DNA of 64,000 bases from Aphelenchoides besseyi (lineage: Eukaryota; Nematoda; Chromadorea; Rhabditida; Aphelenchoididae). A model generated the notes under the pieces. The model was not told the origin of the DNA and ran no database searches. It saw only the letters and a program-made list of their open reading frames with translations. Both the position numbers and the translations under genes were made by a program. The stretch is taken from contig JAMPIQ010000001.1 in assembly GCA_024699855.1 (NCBI GenBank), positions 620,001 through 684,000 of the forward strand, in the 5' to 3' direction. Of this stretch, positions 1-11,998 are shown piece after piece (the stretch's first letter is position 1; every line of letters starts with the position of its first letter).

Positions 1-204
1 GTTTATAGTGTAGATAAAGACGTTCAAGCAGAGGCGTATGACCACTTGTCAGCCGTGATCTTTTCGCTGTGCACACGAGAGCGGAGGTTGTGGCAAAGAG
101 ATAGGTTAGCAGCCCATTCAGTGAGGACCAACTTGTTTCGGCGCTTTTTTCTTACTCTCAAGTTGCTTATCATCAGCGGCCAATTGGCAACTTTGATTGC
201 CAAA

Positions 205-1776
205 ATGCGGGTCAAACCGTTGATTCACGGCTCTACTTTCGTCTTCATCCTCTTTCTCGTTTTTATCGACATTCCATCGAGTGAGGCAAAGAGCGGATCA
301 AAGAAGAAGAATCGGTATGCAACGGCTGCAGAAGAAGTCGAAATCCCACTACCGGAACCCAAACCAAAAGCCACACCGATATCAGCACCATCGGCAAAGA
401 AGACCGCCAAATCGGAATCGATCGCTCACAAGTCAGTGAACAATGACGCCGAGTTTTCAATAGAGGACGTTGATGAAGAAGGAATCGATCATATTCTCAA
501 AGATACGACCAAAAATTTGGTTGTTTTCTTTTGTATGTCAACGTTCAAAGCTATTGATTTAATCGACGATGTTGCAGATGATGGCCGAGTTAAATGCCCT
601 CAATGTCACGATGCACTTTCGGAGATGGAAGAAATTGACGACGACATCGAGAGCACTGGCTACATTGAGGTGGTAAAAACGGACGATAGAAGAGTAGCTC
701 GTGAATGTGGAGTTTCGACCTTTCCCGCTATGGTTTATTTCAGACGAAAGAATCCGATTCTTTACGATGGTAAGCGAGTAAGCAGTTTCATTATTTGGTT
801 TATGATTTCAGGCGAATTCAAAGATTCCGAAGTTGTTTGGCGTTGGATTCGAGCACACGATGAGGTCAGTTCTTGCTCGAATACTCATGTTAAAATGAAA
901 TTTCAGGTTGCCACTTGGGAACTCACAGATTTTAATTTCGAAACCCGCACGGATAGTTTCTCTCCGGACGAAGGCAGTTTGGATTGGTTTGTAATGTTGT
1001 AAGTGAAAATCGGTAGTAATTCCAGAGTACAGTTTCCATTTATTAGTTACGATTCCGACGATCTCGACTGTGCTGCCTTTGTGCCCGCTCTTGAGACTGT
1101 GGCTCACAAACTACGCGGTTTGGTTAACGTCGGCAAAGTGGACATAGATGGTGAGTGAATGTGTTGACTATACACAAGATACCAAAAATCCCCTCTATTT
1201 CAATCCACCAAAGGTCATTAGTTGCGAACATAACTTCCAGCCGCTCTACTTTTTGCATTTAAGATATCAAAATTTATTCTATATGAGGTCATTAAAGTTA
1301 GATGGCTTCTCTAGCATATTAATTTCTAAAATGAACTTTTGTTTATCAACGTTTTTGTAGAGAACGACGATGTTGCCGAGCGATTTCGGGTCGATGACAA
1401 CCAATGTCCGACGTTCATTTTGTTCCATCGCGGCAAAATGTATCGCTACTCCGATCCGGCCAAAGATGTTCGTGGGCTGACGAATTTTGCGTTGAACAAA
1501 TTCAAAGATCAACGCAGTCATCGTGTTCCCGAACCGCCAAATGCTCTCGAAAACATCTACGAACTTGTCAAAGAACGCGCTTTAGAGTTGATGGTAAATT
1601 CAATGATCATACTAACAACTCGTTCTGATCATCGTTTTCAGAAAGACAATCATACGCTCAGTATTGTTTGTATTAGCGGTGCCATCGTAATCATTACGAT
1701 TGCTCTCTTCCTCAAAGCTCTGCGAATTCGAAGCTCAGGAAAAAGCAACGGACAGACAGAAAAGAAAACCTCCTAA
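205..1776 (+). CDS. Two-thioredoxin-fold ER membrane protein (type I)
   Basis: Six exons: 205-769, 812-864, 907 to about 990/998, about 1026/1033 to 1150, 1361-1593, 1642-1776. The start is the Met followed by a hydrophobic signal peptide (residues ~10-25, ending near SSEA); an upstream in-frame Met at 46 would bury that signal. A Lys/Pro/Glu-rich spacer precedes a first thioredoxin-like fold with a CPQC redox motif and a cis-Pro segment STFPAMVYF. A second fold keeps the cis-Pro region (CPTFILFHRG), but its active site reads DCAAF, so it is probably redox-inactive. A transmembrane helix (IVCISGAIVIITIALFL) follows. The last residues are KKTS, a KKxx ER-retrieval signal. By family logic it would act as a membrane-bound disulfide oxidoreductase or chaperone of the secretory pathway. 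The third intron's boundaries are ambiguous (two in-frame solutions). The exact subfamily (TMX/PDI-like) is not certain. Confidence 0.8.
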
Positions 1777-2276
1777 GAATTCTAATTGGAAAGTTGTCTT
1801 GTAATTGAGCTCTGAACTCTTCTTTCTTGCCCGTTATGTTTAGGAAACAATGTTTTTTAGTCACTTCTTTATGAGATGGTTTGTACAATAAATTACAAAA
1901 ACGGAGATCGGGAGACTAATCGGTCGATTGACCAGCTTCCCAAATGTCAGTTTGTTTCGGTTGTTCCGAGCTTCTTTCCGATAGTCGACGCTGAAATCAA
2001 AACGTTACGTCAAAGAATCGATTGAAATGCAAATGAGGAAATTGACTTGCTACCGTAGAGCTCTCGGCGTATGGGATGCGAGAAGGCAGGTGAAGAAAAA
2101 GAATTCGATTTTTTAAAGCCAAAATTACGCAAATCGAAAATCTAATCTCTTATCCCTTCAATAAGCAGCTGCTGTTGGTTGACGAAAAGATTTTAAAAAT
2201 CGTCATGATAAACACTTGGTATTTTGGCGTCGAACAACACGTGCCTAATTCCGAAATGCAAGATCCCAACCTTCCG
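1777..2276. other. Intergenic, convergent 3' ends
   Basis: This is the gap between two genes that converge. An AATAAA poly(A) signal at 1887-1892 fits the upstream plus-strand gene. I see no other coding or RNA feature here. Confidence 0.6.
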
Positions 2277-2531
2277 TCATCTCTTAACCCCGAAAACGTT
2301 GCTTCTTACCTGCTCATTCGCTTCTTGTTCCATTTGACGTTTCTGTTCCTCTTCGATTTCTTTCAACTTCTCCAATGCGTCGGCTTGCATTCGCTCCAAC
2401 TTCTCCAACGTAACGCTCTTCAACGGAATCAACTTTGGCTTGCAATAGGCCGGAGCCAACGAAATCTCTTTGAAGAGGAAGCCGTTAGGAGGCCAGAACA
2501 TCGAATTCATAGCATCGTCATCGGAGTTCAT
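2277..2531 (-). CDS. BBIP1: BBSome-interacting protein 1 (BBIP1/BBIP10)
   Basis: An 84-residue single-exon protein. The segment FLFKE...CKPKLIPLKSVTLEKLERM matches the conserved core of BBIP1 (human: CKPKLLPLKSLTLEKLEKM), followed by an acidic/Gln-rich helix. Human BBIP1 is 92 residues, so the length fits. I chose the Met beginning MNSDDDAMNSMF, which mirrors the short acidic lead of the family. The open frame continues upstream, so a longer N-terminus from 2633 cannot be excluded. BBIP1 is a small subunit of the BBSome, the coat complex that moves membrane proteins in cilia. In a nematode it would act in ciliated sensory neurons. The identification is strong for such a small protein because the core motif is nearly contiguous. 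Confidence 0.85.
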   Translation of the reverse strand: MNSDDDAMNSMFWPPNGFLFKEISLAPAYCKPKLIPLKSVTLEKLERMQADALEKLKEIEEEQKRQMEQEANEQVRSNVFGVKR

Positions 2532-5330
2532 TTCCAACCGAAAAGAGTCAGTTGTAGTGATCTCGCAAGTATAAAGCCAACTTCTTTTCGATGAGTATTC
2601 TGCAAAAAAATTGTCACAAAGTTCAATTCCCACTGATTCCCGTTAACCCCAACAAACAGATGTTTCCGTTTATTTAAGACGAAAACGGTCTGGTTGAAAT
2701 CGTTATGAGAAGTTACCATGGCAGCATAACACAGAATCTACGCTTAAAAACGTCGAGAATGCGCACGACGTTTGCCTTTCTTCCTACGGCATTTCGCCGT
2801 TGCTCGGACATTTAAAGGTCTTTTGTTCAACTTAATTTGTCTGATTACGGTAATCAAGAGAGTGATAACAATGCAGATGCCAACTCTGAATTTTTAGGTA
2901 TTGTATTTGAATCAACGGCGTCGTTACGTGTCCAGGTGAGTTCATAGCGTGTCATCAAAAAAGTTTCGTTTCGAAGTCGTTGAATCCGAACAATAAGCTG
3001 CAGCTCGTGGGCCTGGTCGAAGAAATTCCTTCTCCGACCGATTCAATCACGCATTTGGACGAACAAACGAAATTTAATTGGTTTTGCGAACCTTTTTTGT
3101 GCCATTTCCCGACGTCCGCATTGTTTCGGACGTTTGTTGTGTCCCGCGATTCGTGAGCTTCTTGTCGTAAATCTGACCACCTATCCGCTCAACCGCACGA
3201 ACCGGCGGCGCAAATGACTATCGATTGTTTACATCGGGCGCAGTGGAAGACGAACTGCGGCGAAAAGAAGGGGTTTAGCTCGCCTTCATGAGTTTAATTC
3301 CAATTGGTTCGTGGAAAAGTTTTGCAAAATCGGGAATCTTCGGCCCATGAGGCGTGATCGTGTTTTCGACGCAAATGCATCGATCACAGGAATTCACGTG
3401 CGGAAGACGTCGAGCAAAATCGAACGGTTGGTTGTCGTTTTTTGTGTTTATTTTCCTGTCCTTTCAGATTCCCGACCATTCGGTCAATTAAGTCCCGACG
3501 CACGTGATTCGCGTCGTTTCTGGAGTTGAAAATCTTTTTTGGAAAATAACCGAATTCCCAAGCGCCAAAAAGAACCAACTCGTTCGACACTTTTTCCGTT
3601 GATCTTCTCGACATTCGTCCCTTTGCACTGGACGGCAGGTGTGTTCACGTGCCGCCGGCCGTTCGAATGCCATGATTTGTAGACCACGAGTAATAAACTC
3701 AATTTAAGTTGTCCGAGAGCACCGGGACAATTTTGCGTTCGGCGAGGCCATTCGCCTTTTAATCCAACACAGAGGCCAAAATGGCAACGCACACACACGT
3801 GCGCAACAACTCTCTTTCATGGCCATAAATTTACGGGCAAACGACGCGACTGATGAAACGAAAAGATACGTCCGCTGATGCCTATGGCGCGGGAGGGGGA
3901 GACGCAATTTCGACGGCGCAAAGTCACGATCTCGTCGTTCTTTTTTGCGTGAAGACCGTCGAGTTCATACTCGATTGAAGATCTCATTTCTGTTGAATTC
4001 CAAATTCTCGTCGTGAATTCCAAAAAGGTTTTGTTTGTGGTCGTGCACAATCAACAGTTTTTCGCGAATGTTGACGGCAATTTTTGCTCCGTCGCAATTC
4101 GCTTATCATCCTCTCCGGCCACTCTCGGCATTCAATTTGGTCCCCAAAAAGAGACGGACGAGAACGGTGGCCATTCGAACGGCTCGTCCTGATGCTCGAA
4201 ATTGAGAGACCAAACGACTTTTTTGGGGCTTCTGGTCTCACTCTTTTTTGTTCGTGGCATCCGACTTTCCCGCGACAGTAAAAGTTCCGACTAGTTCGCC
4301 GTTTTGTCGAAAAATTTCTCTTTTTTGCCGAGTTGGCCGGCGGCACGGAGATCGCGGGAGTTGTGGGGCGAGGGGGGAGAGAAATCTGTGAACGTCAACG
4401 CCGCGTCTTTTGGGACAAAATGTTTTCTTCTGCTCCGTCGCCCCGCTTCTTTTTCCTGGCCACCCGATTCCTCAACCGAATGGCCGAGCCACCTGGCTCC
4501 AAAAAGCAGAAGAGAGTCGAAAAAATTTGAGAGAAAATGTTTGCCACCGCTGTTGCCGTTGTGTGTTCTTCGGCAAAAACAAATCCAACGGGTCGCTCGA
4601 TTTTCGCTTCTCCCTTTCCATCATCTCGAACTCTTTGGGCGAGAAATCCAAATGTGCCAACGAAGAGGGCGGTCGAGAAGCGTCAAATGTTCGAACCTTA
4701 ACGTTCGGTTTCAACAACCCGAATGCCGAGTCCCCGTCGTTTTCGGCGATGGATTCAATTCTGCTAGAAACTAATTAAGAAGCTCATTTGGTTGACCTTC
4801 GGCGGTTTGCACGCGTTTGTTTACTTTTCATTGATGTCGAATGTCCGATTCGACTTCCCAGTCGATTCGTTTTCTAATTCGAATGCTTGTCGTCCACTCG
4901 CTTGTACCCTAAATTCTCCCACCATCCGCGTATCCATCGTTGTTCTTTCGAAGATTCAACACGATGTCCGAGGACGATCCGACAGAAGAGAGGAGGAGGT
5001 CGCGTATTATTTTTTCTACCGCGCTGTTGCGCCACGCGTTTACTTTGTTCATTGCGCAGCGGAATCGAACAAAAAACTTTCGCTTCGTATTTTCCCGCAC
5101 CTTAAAGTGAGCGAACGGCCCGATTGATATCGAGCAAAAAGACGCTCTCGACGCACACGATTTTCGATGTTCCGCAGAAAACTGTCACTGATCTCGGCAA
5201 AATTCCCATTTCGATCGACGTGCGGGCGTGTGAATCGCCGGGAATCTCGCGTTAATTGACGTCCATTTTCAGATTTAATTTATTTTTTCTAATTTCACGT
5301 CAAAACTGGCCGCTTTAGCGCGTTGGCACA
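2532..5330. other. Long upstream region of macoilin, no gene recognised
   Basis: About 2.8 kb without a credible gene. Open frames of 60-156 codons occur on both strands (for example 4304-4778 in two overlapping frames), but none has splice support, domain signature or protein-like composition. The sequence is rich in short T and A runs and CG steps. It probably holds the macoilin promoter and 5' leader. Confidence 0.5.
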
Positions 5331-8300
5331 ATGATGAAGCGAATTCGTGCGGTCGACGTGCCCAAATTTCGTCGAACTAAAAACCGCGGCGCTCGACTCG
5401 GCGACTCCGTTTACTTCAGGTATGAGCCTCATTAGCCATTTGATTCGCTTTCTCTCTTCAGCTCCAACGGTCTCATCTACGCGAAACTGCTCTTGTTGTG
5501 GTTCAGTTGCATCTGCTTGGATCTGTTCATCGGATTTCGTTTCGAGTTGCTATGGCCGTTGTGGTTGATGATTCGCCATCTGTACGATGTTTTTCGTGTT
5601 CAAACGTTCGTCTCATCGTTTCACTATTCGGTTTGTTTTCCAATTCAAGTTTTGAAGTTCTTAGATTTTCAGGCCTTTTCCGTCTTCTTCGTGTGTATCA
5701 CGGCCACCTCCGATTTAATTTGCTATTTGTTCATCCCAGTGCAAGTTTTAATGTAAGAACTTCAAGGGCTTAGTCACTATCAAACACTCCGTTTTTTAGG
5801 TTCATAGCAAGTACGTACGTTTGGATTCAATTTGTTTATCAATCAAGTGAGTCGATTCGATAGGATTCGATTTCTAATGGTTATCTTTCAGATGAGCGAG
5901 GTTTCTGTACTCCATCGTTTTTGTTGTGGGGTCTTTTTGTTGGCTTCGAGTACTTGGTGAGATGTCGATTCGATCAATCGACTCTTTATTTAACACGCGG
6001 TTCATGGGTGACAGCGGGATTGTTCTCAACTGGCACTGGTAACTTGTTTGCATTATTTCCGCATCTCACCAATTGGTTGTCTTTAGAGAGCATTTTGGTT
6101 GGAGATGCTGCTGACGCATCTTCACACTTTGAAATCTACAAACCCTTCGCTGCTCATTGTCTCGGATATCCAATCGTAACTTTGGGTTTTCGAGTTAAGT
6201 CCTTCTTTTCGTAAGTCATCTTCGATTATTGTACTTTCATAATCTTTTCGATTTGCAGAAGTTGGAGGCTTAGACGACGTAGATTAGAAGTTATGAAACA
6301 AAATGATGTGTATTATCGGCTTCTATCCGAGGCGTTGCCCGCTCCGTACGAGGGACGACTAATCGCATCGTCTAAACAATTTGCAATAGAAAACGCAGGT
6401 AAATTCTTTTACAAGTTTTCTTTAGTCTTTCATTTCTTGCAGATTATGAAATGGACGATGAAGTTCAGTCGGAGAGTGGTGCCGTGATTACGAGTCAACC
6501 AATGTCCTGTGGTGTTGGTTCGCTTGGAACGTCCAACGCGATTGGGGCTAATGGCGGCGGTCTGTTCGGTTCGACGACCGCCGCGATTTCAACAAATCAA
6601 CCCGGTGGTCGCAAATCTCGTGCTCCAGCAATCTCTTCAAAATCTCAATCCACTGTTGGAAGAGCGACGGCTTCACAAAACAACGGCAACTGTTACTCTC
6701 AATCCACAACATCGAATGGTGTCTACACGTCGGGAACAAAGCGAAATGCACGAACCGGTCGCAAAGACACAGCGAACTCGACGGACGAAGTCGAAACGAC
6801 GGAAACAAGTCGAAATCAACAACGTCCTTCGTCCACGCTTCTGCAAATTCCGACGCGTTTCGTTTGGTTTGCTCGTCTCTTCGCTCAAGTATCCTATGAG
6901 CTCGTTCTGACGCCCATGTGGAGATTTTTTACTCAGTTAAAACTCTTCACATTTGTTGGTGGACTATCGACTAATGAAACGAGCCCGCAAGCCGATGGAA
7001 TGTTGCTCTTGGACGAGGAGTCGGATCGCGAAGATACGAGTAAGGGCGAGTCATCGACGGGCAAACGAAAACCGAAACGAACACGTGGACGAACGCCGGC
7101 GATCGGTGGAGCTGATGCTGTGGTCGCCAATCCACAGGCCACACCACCGCAATCAAAACCGTCTGCTAACCAAGCGATGGTAGCGAGATCGGTGGAATTG
7201 AACGAGCCGTCCAATGAGTTGCCAACAACCACACGAGACAACTCTCCATCAGTGATGAACGGCGAAACGAGAAGTGAACGCGACGAAAGTGCGGACAACG
7301 AGAAAGAAAGAACTCAACAGCGAAACGGCAGTTCAACACCTCAAATGAACGGACGATTGAAAGATAACGCAAAATTGCACGAAAAATGTACGACCCGTAT
7401 CGTGAAATTGGAAGCGAAAATGCAAAACGAACGCGAAGCAATGAAACAACAAATACGAAGTCTGGAACAAACGTTGGGACGTCAAAGTTCGGAGATGAAT
7501 ACGTTGAAGAACTCAGAGGCACGAGCAACGGCCGATCTCGACTTGTTACGAACTCAAGAGAGTGCTCAACGCTTCGAACTCACTCAAGTACGTCAACGAT
7601 TGACTGAAGCCGAACAACGCGCTGAATCGGCAATTCGTCAAGCGGAACGTTTACGCAAAGAAATGGAAGTTCAGAAGCGACGCGAAACGAACAAAGAGCT
7701 TCAGGCTCAGAATCGACGAGAAGCACGTTCAGCAGCCGGTACACCCGACCAAACCGCTCAACACCAGACTCGCGAATTGGAGCAGCTGAAATCGCGGATT
7801 CAAAACTTGGAATCGGATTTGAAGTCAAGTCGACAGCAAACAACGAAGTTGGAGCAGAAGCTACGAGTTGCCAATGAAACGGTGAAACTGAAAGAAGCGG
7901 CAGCAGCTACGAATGCTGAAGTTGTGAATGGGGAATCCGAACAATTGAAGGTAAAGAATCGTTTAATCAAATTTAACAATCACGAGTTTCTAGAGTGCGC
8001 TTCGACAAGTGGCTGATATGCAACAAGTGAATGCACGATTGGAAAAGACGTTGATGGCGGAGAATCGCTTGAAAGTCGATTTGTTTCGTGCACTCAACGA
8101 ATCGAAAGCTCAAGTCGAATTGCTTACCACACAGTTGCGACAGTCAGGCAACGATACCGGTGCGTTGGCAATCAACAGCGATTTCGGTTGTCCACCACTT
8201 CCGTCGTCACTTGTTGCATCATTGGCAAACGGTTTCGGCTCCGGTTGTTCGTCTCCAGTCACTGTTGGTGGTACTCAATCGCCGTCGAGTTCGACTTCAC

Positions 8301-8682
8301 CGCACAGTTTGGGCGGTTTGGTATCGAAGTCAAGTAACTCGTTGGCTGACGAATTGGACGCGTTACTTCAACACACGAATGGTCACTGGTTGGTTTGAGA
8401 CTATCCCGAAATGTTTAATATTATGTTTGCAGCTATCAACATGAACACGATTCGTTTTCGCGTAACGCCACTCCATCTACCAACGCAGCAGCTCAGAAAC
8501 TTGCCAATCAGTTAAAAGCAGCTCACGGCAGTCGTTCCGGTTCACCGACGTCTAACGAATTGTATTCGATTATGAACGGAACGGGAACCAATCCGTCAAC
8601 CACCAAAACCAACACGTTGGGTTTCGTAGGCAGTGGATTCGTTGGAGCGCCGAAAATGAACGTTTCGCCGTCGTTTCATTGA
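5331..8682 (+). CDS. maco-1: Macoilin (TMEM57 family) ER membrane protein
   Basis: Nine exons: 5331-5419, 5462-5609, 5673-5752, 5800-5846, 5892-6210, 6259-6398, 6443-7950, 7994-8388, 8433-8682 (about 991 residues). The N-terminal multi-pass domain carries family signatures such as AFSVFFVC, STYVWIQ and PFAAHCLGYPIVTLGF. A low-complexity Ser/Thr/Asn stretch follows, then a long coiled coil (about residues 600-850) and the conserved ALRQVADMQ...LKVDLFRALNESKAQ block. Vertebrate macoilin is about 664 residues, so this one has a much expanded disordered middle. Macoilin is a neuronal rough-ER protein that affects excitability and locomotion in C. elegans. Exon 2 could instead end at 5630, adding seven residues; 5609 gives the family spacing exactly. 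Confidence 0.95.
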
Positions 8683-9195
8683 GTGACCGTCTTTGCTTCT
8701 AAAATCCTCGATTTTGTTTCGCTTTCTTCCAATTAACTAGTCCGCATCACAATCGTGCATTTTCCCTCTCTGCAGTGAAATTCATCGTCCTGTTTAGTTT
8801 CCGTATCCCTTGAGTTTTGTTTACGAGTTCTGTCCGTTGATCCCATCAATTCGTTTCCCCGTAGTTCGTGTCCCCGACTTCTTTCTTTGCCGACAACGTT
8901 CGTTACAACCCGTTCGTCAAGAGCCGTTCTAACTTTTCCAATTCCCTTCCCAATTCTCCTGATTGTTATTTGGATTCGTGTCCACGCGTTTCAAGATCTC
9001 TTATTACCTGCGAAACAAAAGCAAGGAATAAAAATTCAAATATAGTCGATTGTATCAACGAAACCGAGCATAAAAAAGAGACTTATAACAAACAAGTAAC
9101 TTCATTCCAAGAGAGTGCGAATATTGGATTTGCAGCCACCGATACACAAGAAAGAGTGAAGCCTGGAAGTTTGTCGATTGAATTTTTCCACAATA
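8683..9195. other. Intergenic between macoilin and receptor gene
   Basis: Contains the macoilin 3' UTR and presumably the promoter of the downstream receptor gene. An open frame at 8868-9209 has no domain resemblance and overlaps the next start, so it is treated as chance. Confidence 0.5.
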
Positions 9196-11208
9196 ATGGT
9201 CGGCATTAAGATATTGGTATTATTTCTTGGTAAACACATTGACACTGAAATAGGTTTTCAAACATCAGTTACAGCAACACTGTTAACTGTCTTCGCTAGT
9301 CGTGATGGCAATCGACTTTTCGAAGATCTTCTACGCGACTACGATCGTTTGGTTCGTCCGGTTCGGCATCCAAAGGAGCCGGTGGTTATCAAGTTCAAAT
9401 TCAAACTGCTACAAATACTCGATCTGGTTTGTGAACTTTCTCATTCAACATTATCGTTTTAGTATGAAAAAGGACAAGTTCTTCGAACTTCCGGTTTGCT
9501 TCAACACGTGTGGGTCGATTATCGGTTGCAATGGCGACCACGTGAGTATGCAAATATTACCAAAATGCAGATTCCCGGTACTCGTATATGGCTTCCGGAC
9601 ATTATATTGTAGATTTTCTTTAAGTCAAATTTCTTTAAATTTAGTTCAGGTACAACAATGCCGATGGGCGACCAACTCCGAGTATCATAACCAAAGCGAC
9701 TATCTTTTCCAACGGCACTATTATTTGGACACCTCCGGCTCATTACAGTTCTCTTTGCGTTATCGATACCAAATGGTTTCCTGTAGGTACCTTTTCAATC
9801 GTCAAGCTAATACACGACGTTCAGTACGACGAACAACTTTGCGAACTAAAATTTGGGTATTTCAAGAGTAATTCCAATAAACAGAATGTTTGTAGATCGT
9901 GGACATATTCGGGAGAGGAATTAGAGATGGTTCATGTAACGTTCAAGTATCGATTCTTTTAAGGACAACGGTTTCAGCCCGAACCTGACGATTTGATCGA
10001 GAATATAACACTTCCGGATGGCAGTCCTGAACTGAAAGTCGATATTGGTATTGACATCAGCGAATATCAAGAAAGCGTTGAATTTGATTTGCTTTCAATC
10101 GTGGGACGTCGTCACGAGAAGTACTATCCATGTTGCGATTTCATGGCCGTTGATATCGTTTACGACGTGATCATTCGTCGAAAGAAATTGTTCTATACGG
10201 TGAACTTGATGATTCCGTGCATTGGTTATTGAGAATCAATTACATTCCTAAGCTCAGATGTTTTAGGAATCGCAACTCTTGCATCTTTTGTTTTCTACTT
10301 ACCGTCGGAGTCGCACAACAAAATCACTCTATCGGTTTCAGTTCTCGTCTCGCTGACGGTCTTCTTTTTGCTTTTGGTAAACGAGAATCGTAAATTCGAA
10401 CGATACTCTTTCAGATCGAAATAATCCCACCCACGTCGATAGAAACTCCATTAATAGCAAAGTGAGTGATAAGCTTCTTTATTAATCTTCTTCTAACTTT
10501 TCGGTATTTGTTGTTCACGATGTTCATGGTCTCGTTGTCGGTGATTTTGACCGTCGGCATTCTGAACATCCACCATCAACGTCTAAGACCGATGCCATCG
10601 TGTCTTCGTTTGTTCATAATCGACTTTCTCGGCTACTATCTACTCATCTACAAACGTCCGAGTCAGTTGGGAAAATCGAAGAAAGTAACGTAAATTCGCC
10701 GAACGAAATCAATTGGAACGTTTAAGCGAATGCCCGCATTGAATGCTCTAAGAGTTTTGGACGATCATTTCACACGAAAGGAACAAGGAAACGATCGTCA
10801 AATTCATTGTGCCACGATTTCTTATCCGCTTTTTAATCAAAATAGCGGGTTTGTATTATCATTCCGGTTTTCTAATCGAATTCAGGATTTCAACACCGAC
10901 TAACAAAGCCGAACGACAGTTCACACGCCTCGTACGTCGTACCATCGAGAATATCTGTTACATACAGCAAGACATTGAGAGACAAAAAGCTGAAGAAGAC
11001 GTAAGACAAGTAGTTAAGATAGAAACTTAGACTTCAGATTCGATCTGATTGGCGTTTCATGGCAATGATCGTCGACAGACTCTTGCTCTTTGCCTTTTCA
11101 ATCGTCATTCTTTCCGGCACTCTGGCCGCCACTCTATCGGCCCCAAGCATCCACGACGACTCAATTCCAATCACCGTCTATTTTCCCGCCGTCATTGACT
11201 ACGATTAG
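9196..11208 (+). CDS. Nicotinic acetylcholine receptor alpha-type subunit
   Basis: Multi-exon Cys-loop channel subunit. Exons include 9196-9229, 9269-9426, 9463-9608, 9650-9782, 9825-9856, 9896 to about 9935, from 9978 on, and others up to 11208. After a signal peptide comes [17 protein letters not shown]. Ligand-domain motifs follow: WLPDIIL/YNNADGR, and a Cys-loop with exactly 13 residues between its cysteines (intron inside). The vicinal cysteines YYPCC mark an alpha subunit. M1 contains TVNLMIPC, M2 is [18 protein letters not shown] followed by EIIPPTS, M3 begins YLLFTMF, and M4 lies near the C-terminus. It should form a cation channel at synapses or muscle. The residue before the M2 lysine is Asn, where most nicotinic subunits have Glu. 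The intron at 10462-10503 ends in CG, not AG. Confidence 0.93.
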
Positions 11209-11371
11209 TTAGAATCAATGGACACACACACGATTTCTCCTTCGTCGTTTATATTGTCTGAAGGGTGGTTTAAAGAACAACAACATTATTAAAAAAAGAG
11301 TCAACAGTTGAGAGGCGTTTCGGTCCGTTTCGATTAACGAGTTGGAGAGTTCCGACCGCCATATTGAGCGA

Positions 11372-11599
11372 TTACTTCTTGGCCTGTCGACGCTTACGTT
11401 TCAATCGACGCATACGCTTCTTACGCCACTAAAACACAACAATGAATGTCGTCAACAAGATCCATCTGTTTTTTGACCAAAATTATTGATTTTTAGGTAA
11501 AAACAGAAAATCAATTTCCGATCCAAGAATGTGAATCTCAACGTCCTCGACTACGTCAAGAACGATCCCGAACGTTTGGGAACTCACCTTTGCACGCAT
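11372..11599 (-). CDS. rpl-41: Ribosomal protein eL41 (RPL41), two exons
   Basis: Exon 1 (11588-11599) encodes MRAK and ends AAG|GTGAGT. Exon 2 (11372-11428) begins after TTTTAG and encodes WRKKRMRRLKRKRRQAKK then stop. The 22-residue, almost entirely basic product matches eL41, the smallest ribosomal protein (25 residues in human), with its hallmark WRKKRMRRLKRKRR core. It binds rRNA at the interface of the two ribosomal subunits. The gene is too short for ordinary open-frame screens and depends on the intron for its start codon. It converges with the nicotinic receptor gene, 163 bp away. Compared with the human sequence the C-terminus is three residues shorter. Confidence 0.93.
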
Positions 11600-11998
11600 A
11601 TCGATCAAAAACCGGAAAGAACGCAAAAGTTGGAAAGAGCCGAGCGCTACCTGAAAGACAAACCGTTGACTTAAATCACAGGAACAAATCGCGATCCAAA
11701 ACGCGAAACCATAAACGAAAAACAAAAGAATTGAGCAAAATCAACGACCGAAAAGTCACGAGGCGAAGCGAGAAAATGCGGCGGTCGGACGCAAAACCTC
11801 CGTCTCGTCGTCCTACTCCCCGAACTTCGCAGGCAACCACCTTCGGGTCCGAAGAAGAATGCGGACATGGCGCCGAATTGAACATCAATTTTCGGAGCAT
11901 CCGTCGGATATCCGTATTCGAATCAAAAAGCTTGTAATCGAACATAACTTTGTGTACGATTTATTCTTCAAATTATCAGCACTAATTGACGTGTAACT
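11600..11998. other. Spacer between eL41 and AP-2 3' end
   Basis: Likely holds the eL41 promoter (minus strand) and the AP-2 3' UTR. An Arg/Lys/Ser-rich open frame on the plus strand (11590-11937) looks like the complement of regulatory sequence; it has no splice or domain support. Confidence 0.45.

Noticed and set aside
4304..4778. Overlapping 156- and 122-codon plus-strand open frames upstream of macoilin
   Set aside because: Both frames are open over the same bases and neither has a motif, splice support or good protein composition; more likely a CG-rich promoter stretch.
8868..9209. 113-codon frame after macoilin
   Set aside because: It lies in the macoilin 3' flank, overlaps the receptor start and has no recognisable domain.
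11590..11937. Basic 115-codon plus-strand frame over the eL41 promoter
   Set aside because: It overlaps eL41 exon 1 on the other strand and shows Arg/Lys/Ser bias typical of a non-coding complement.
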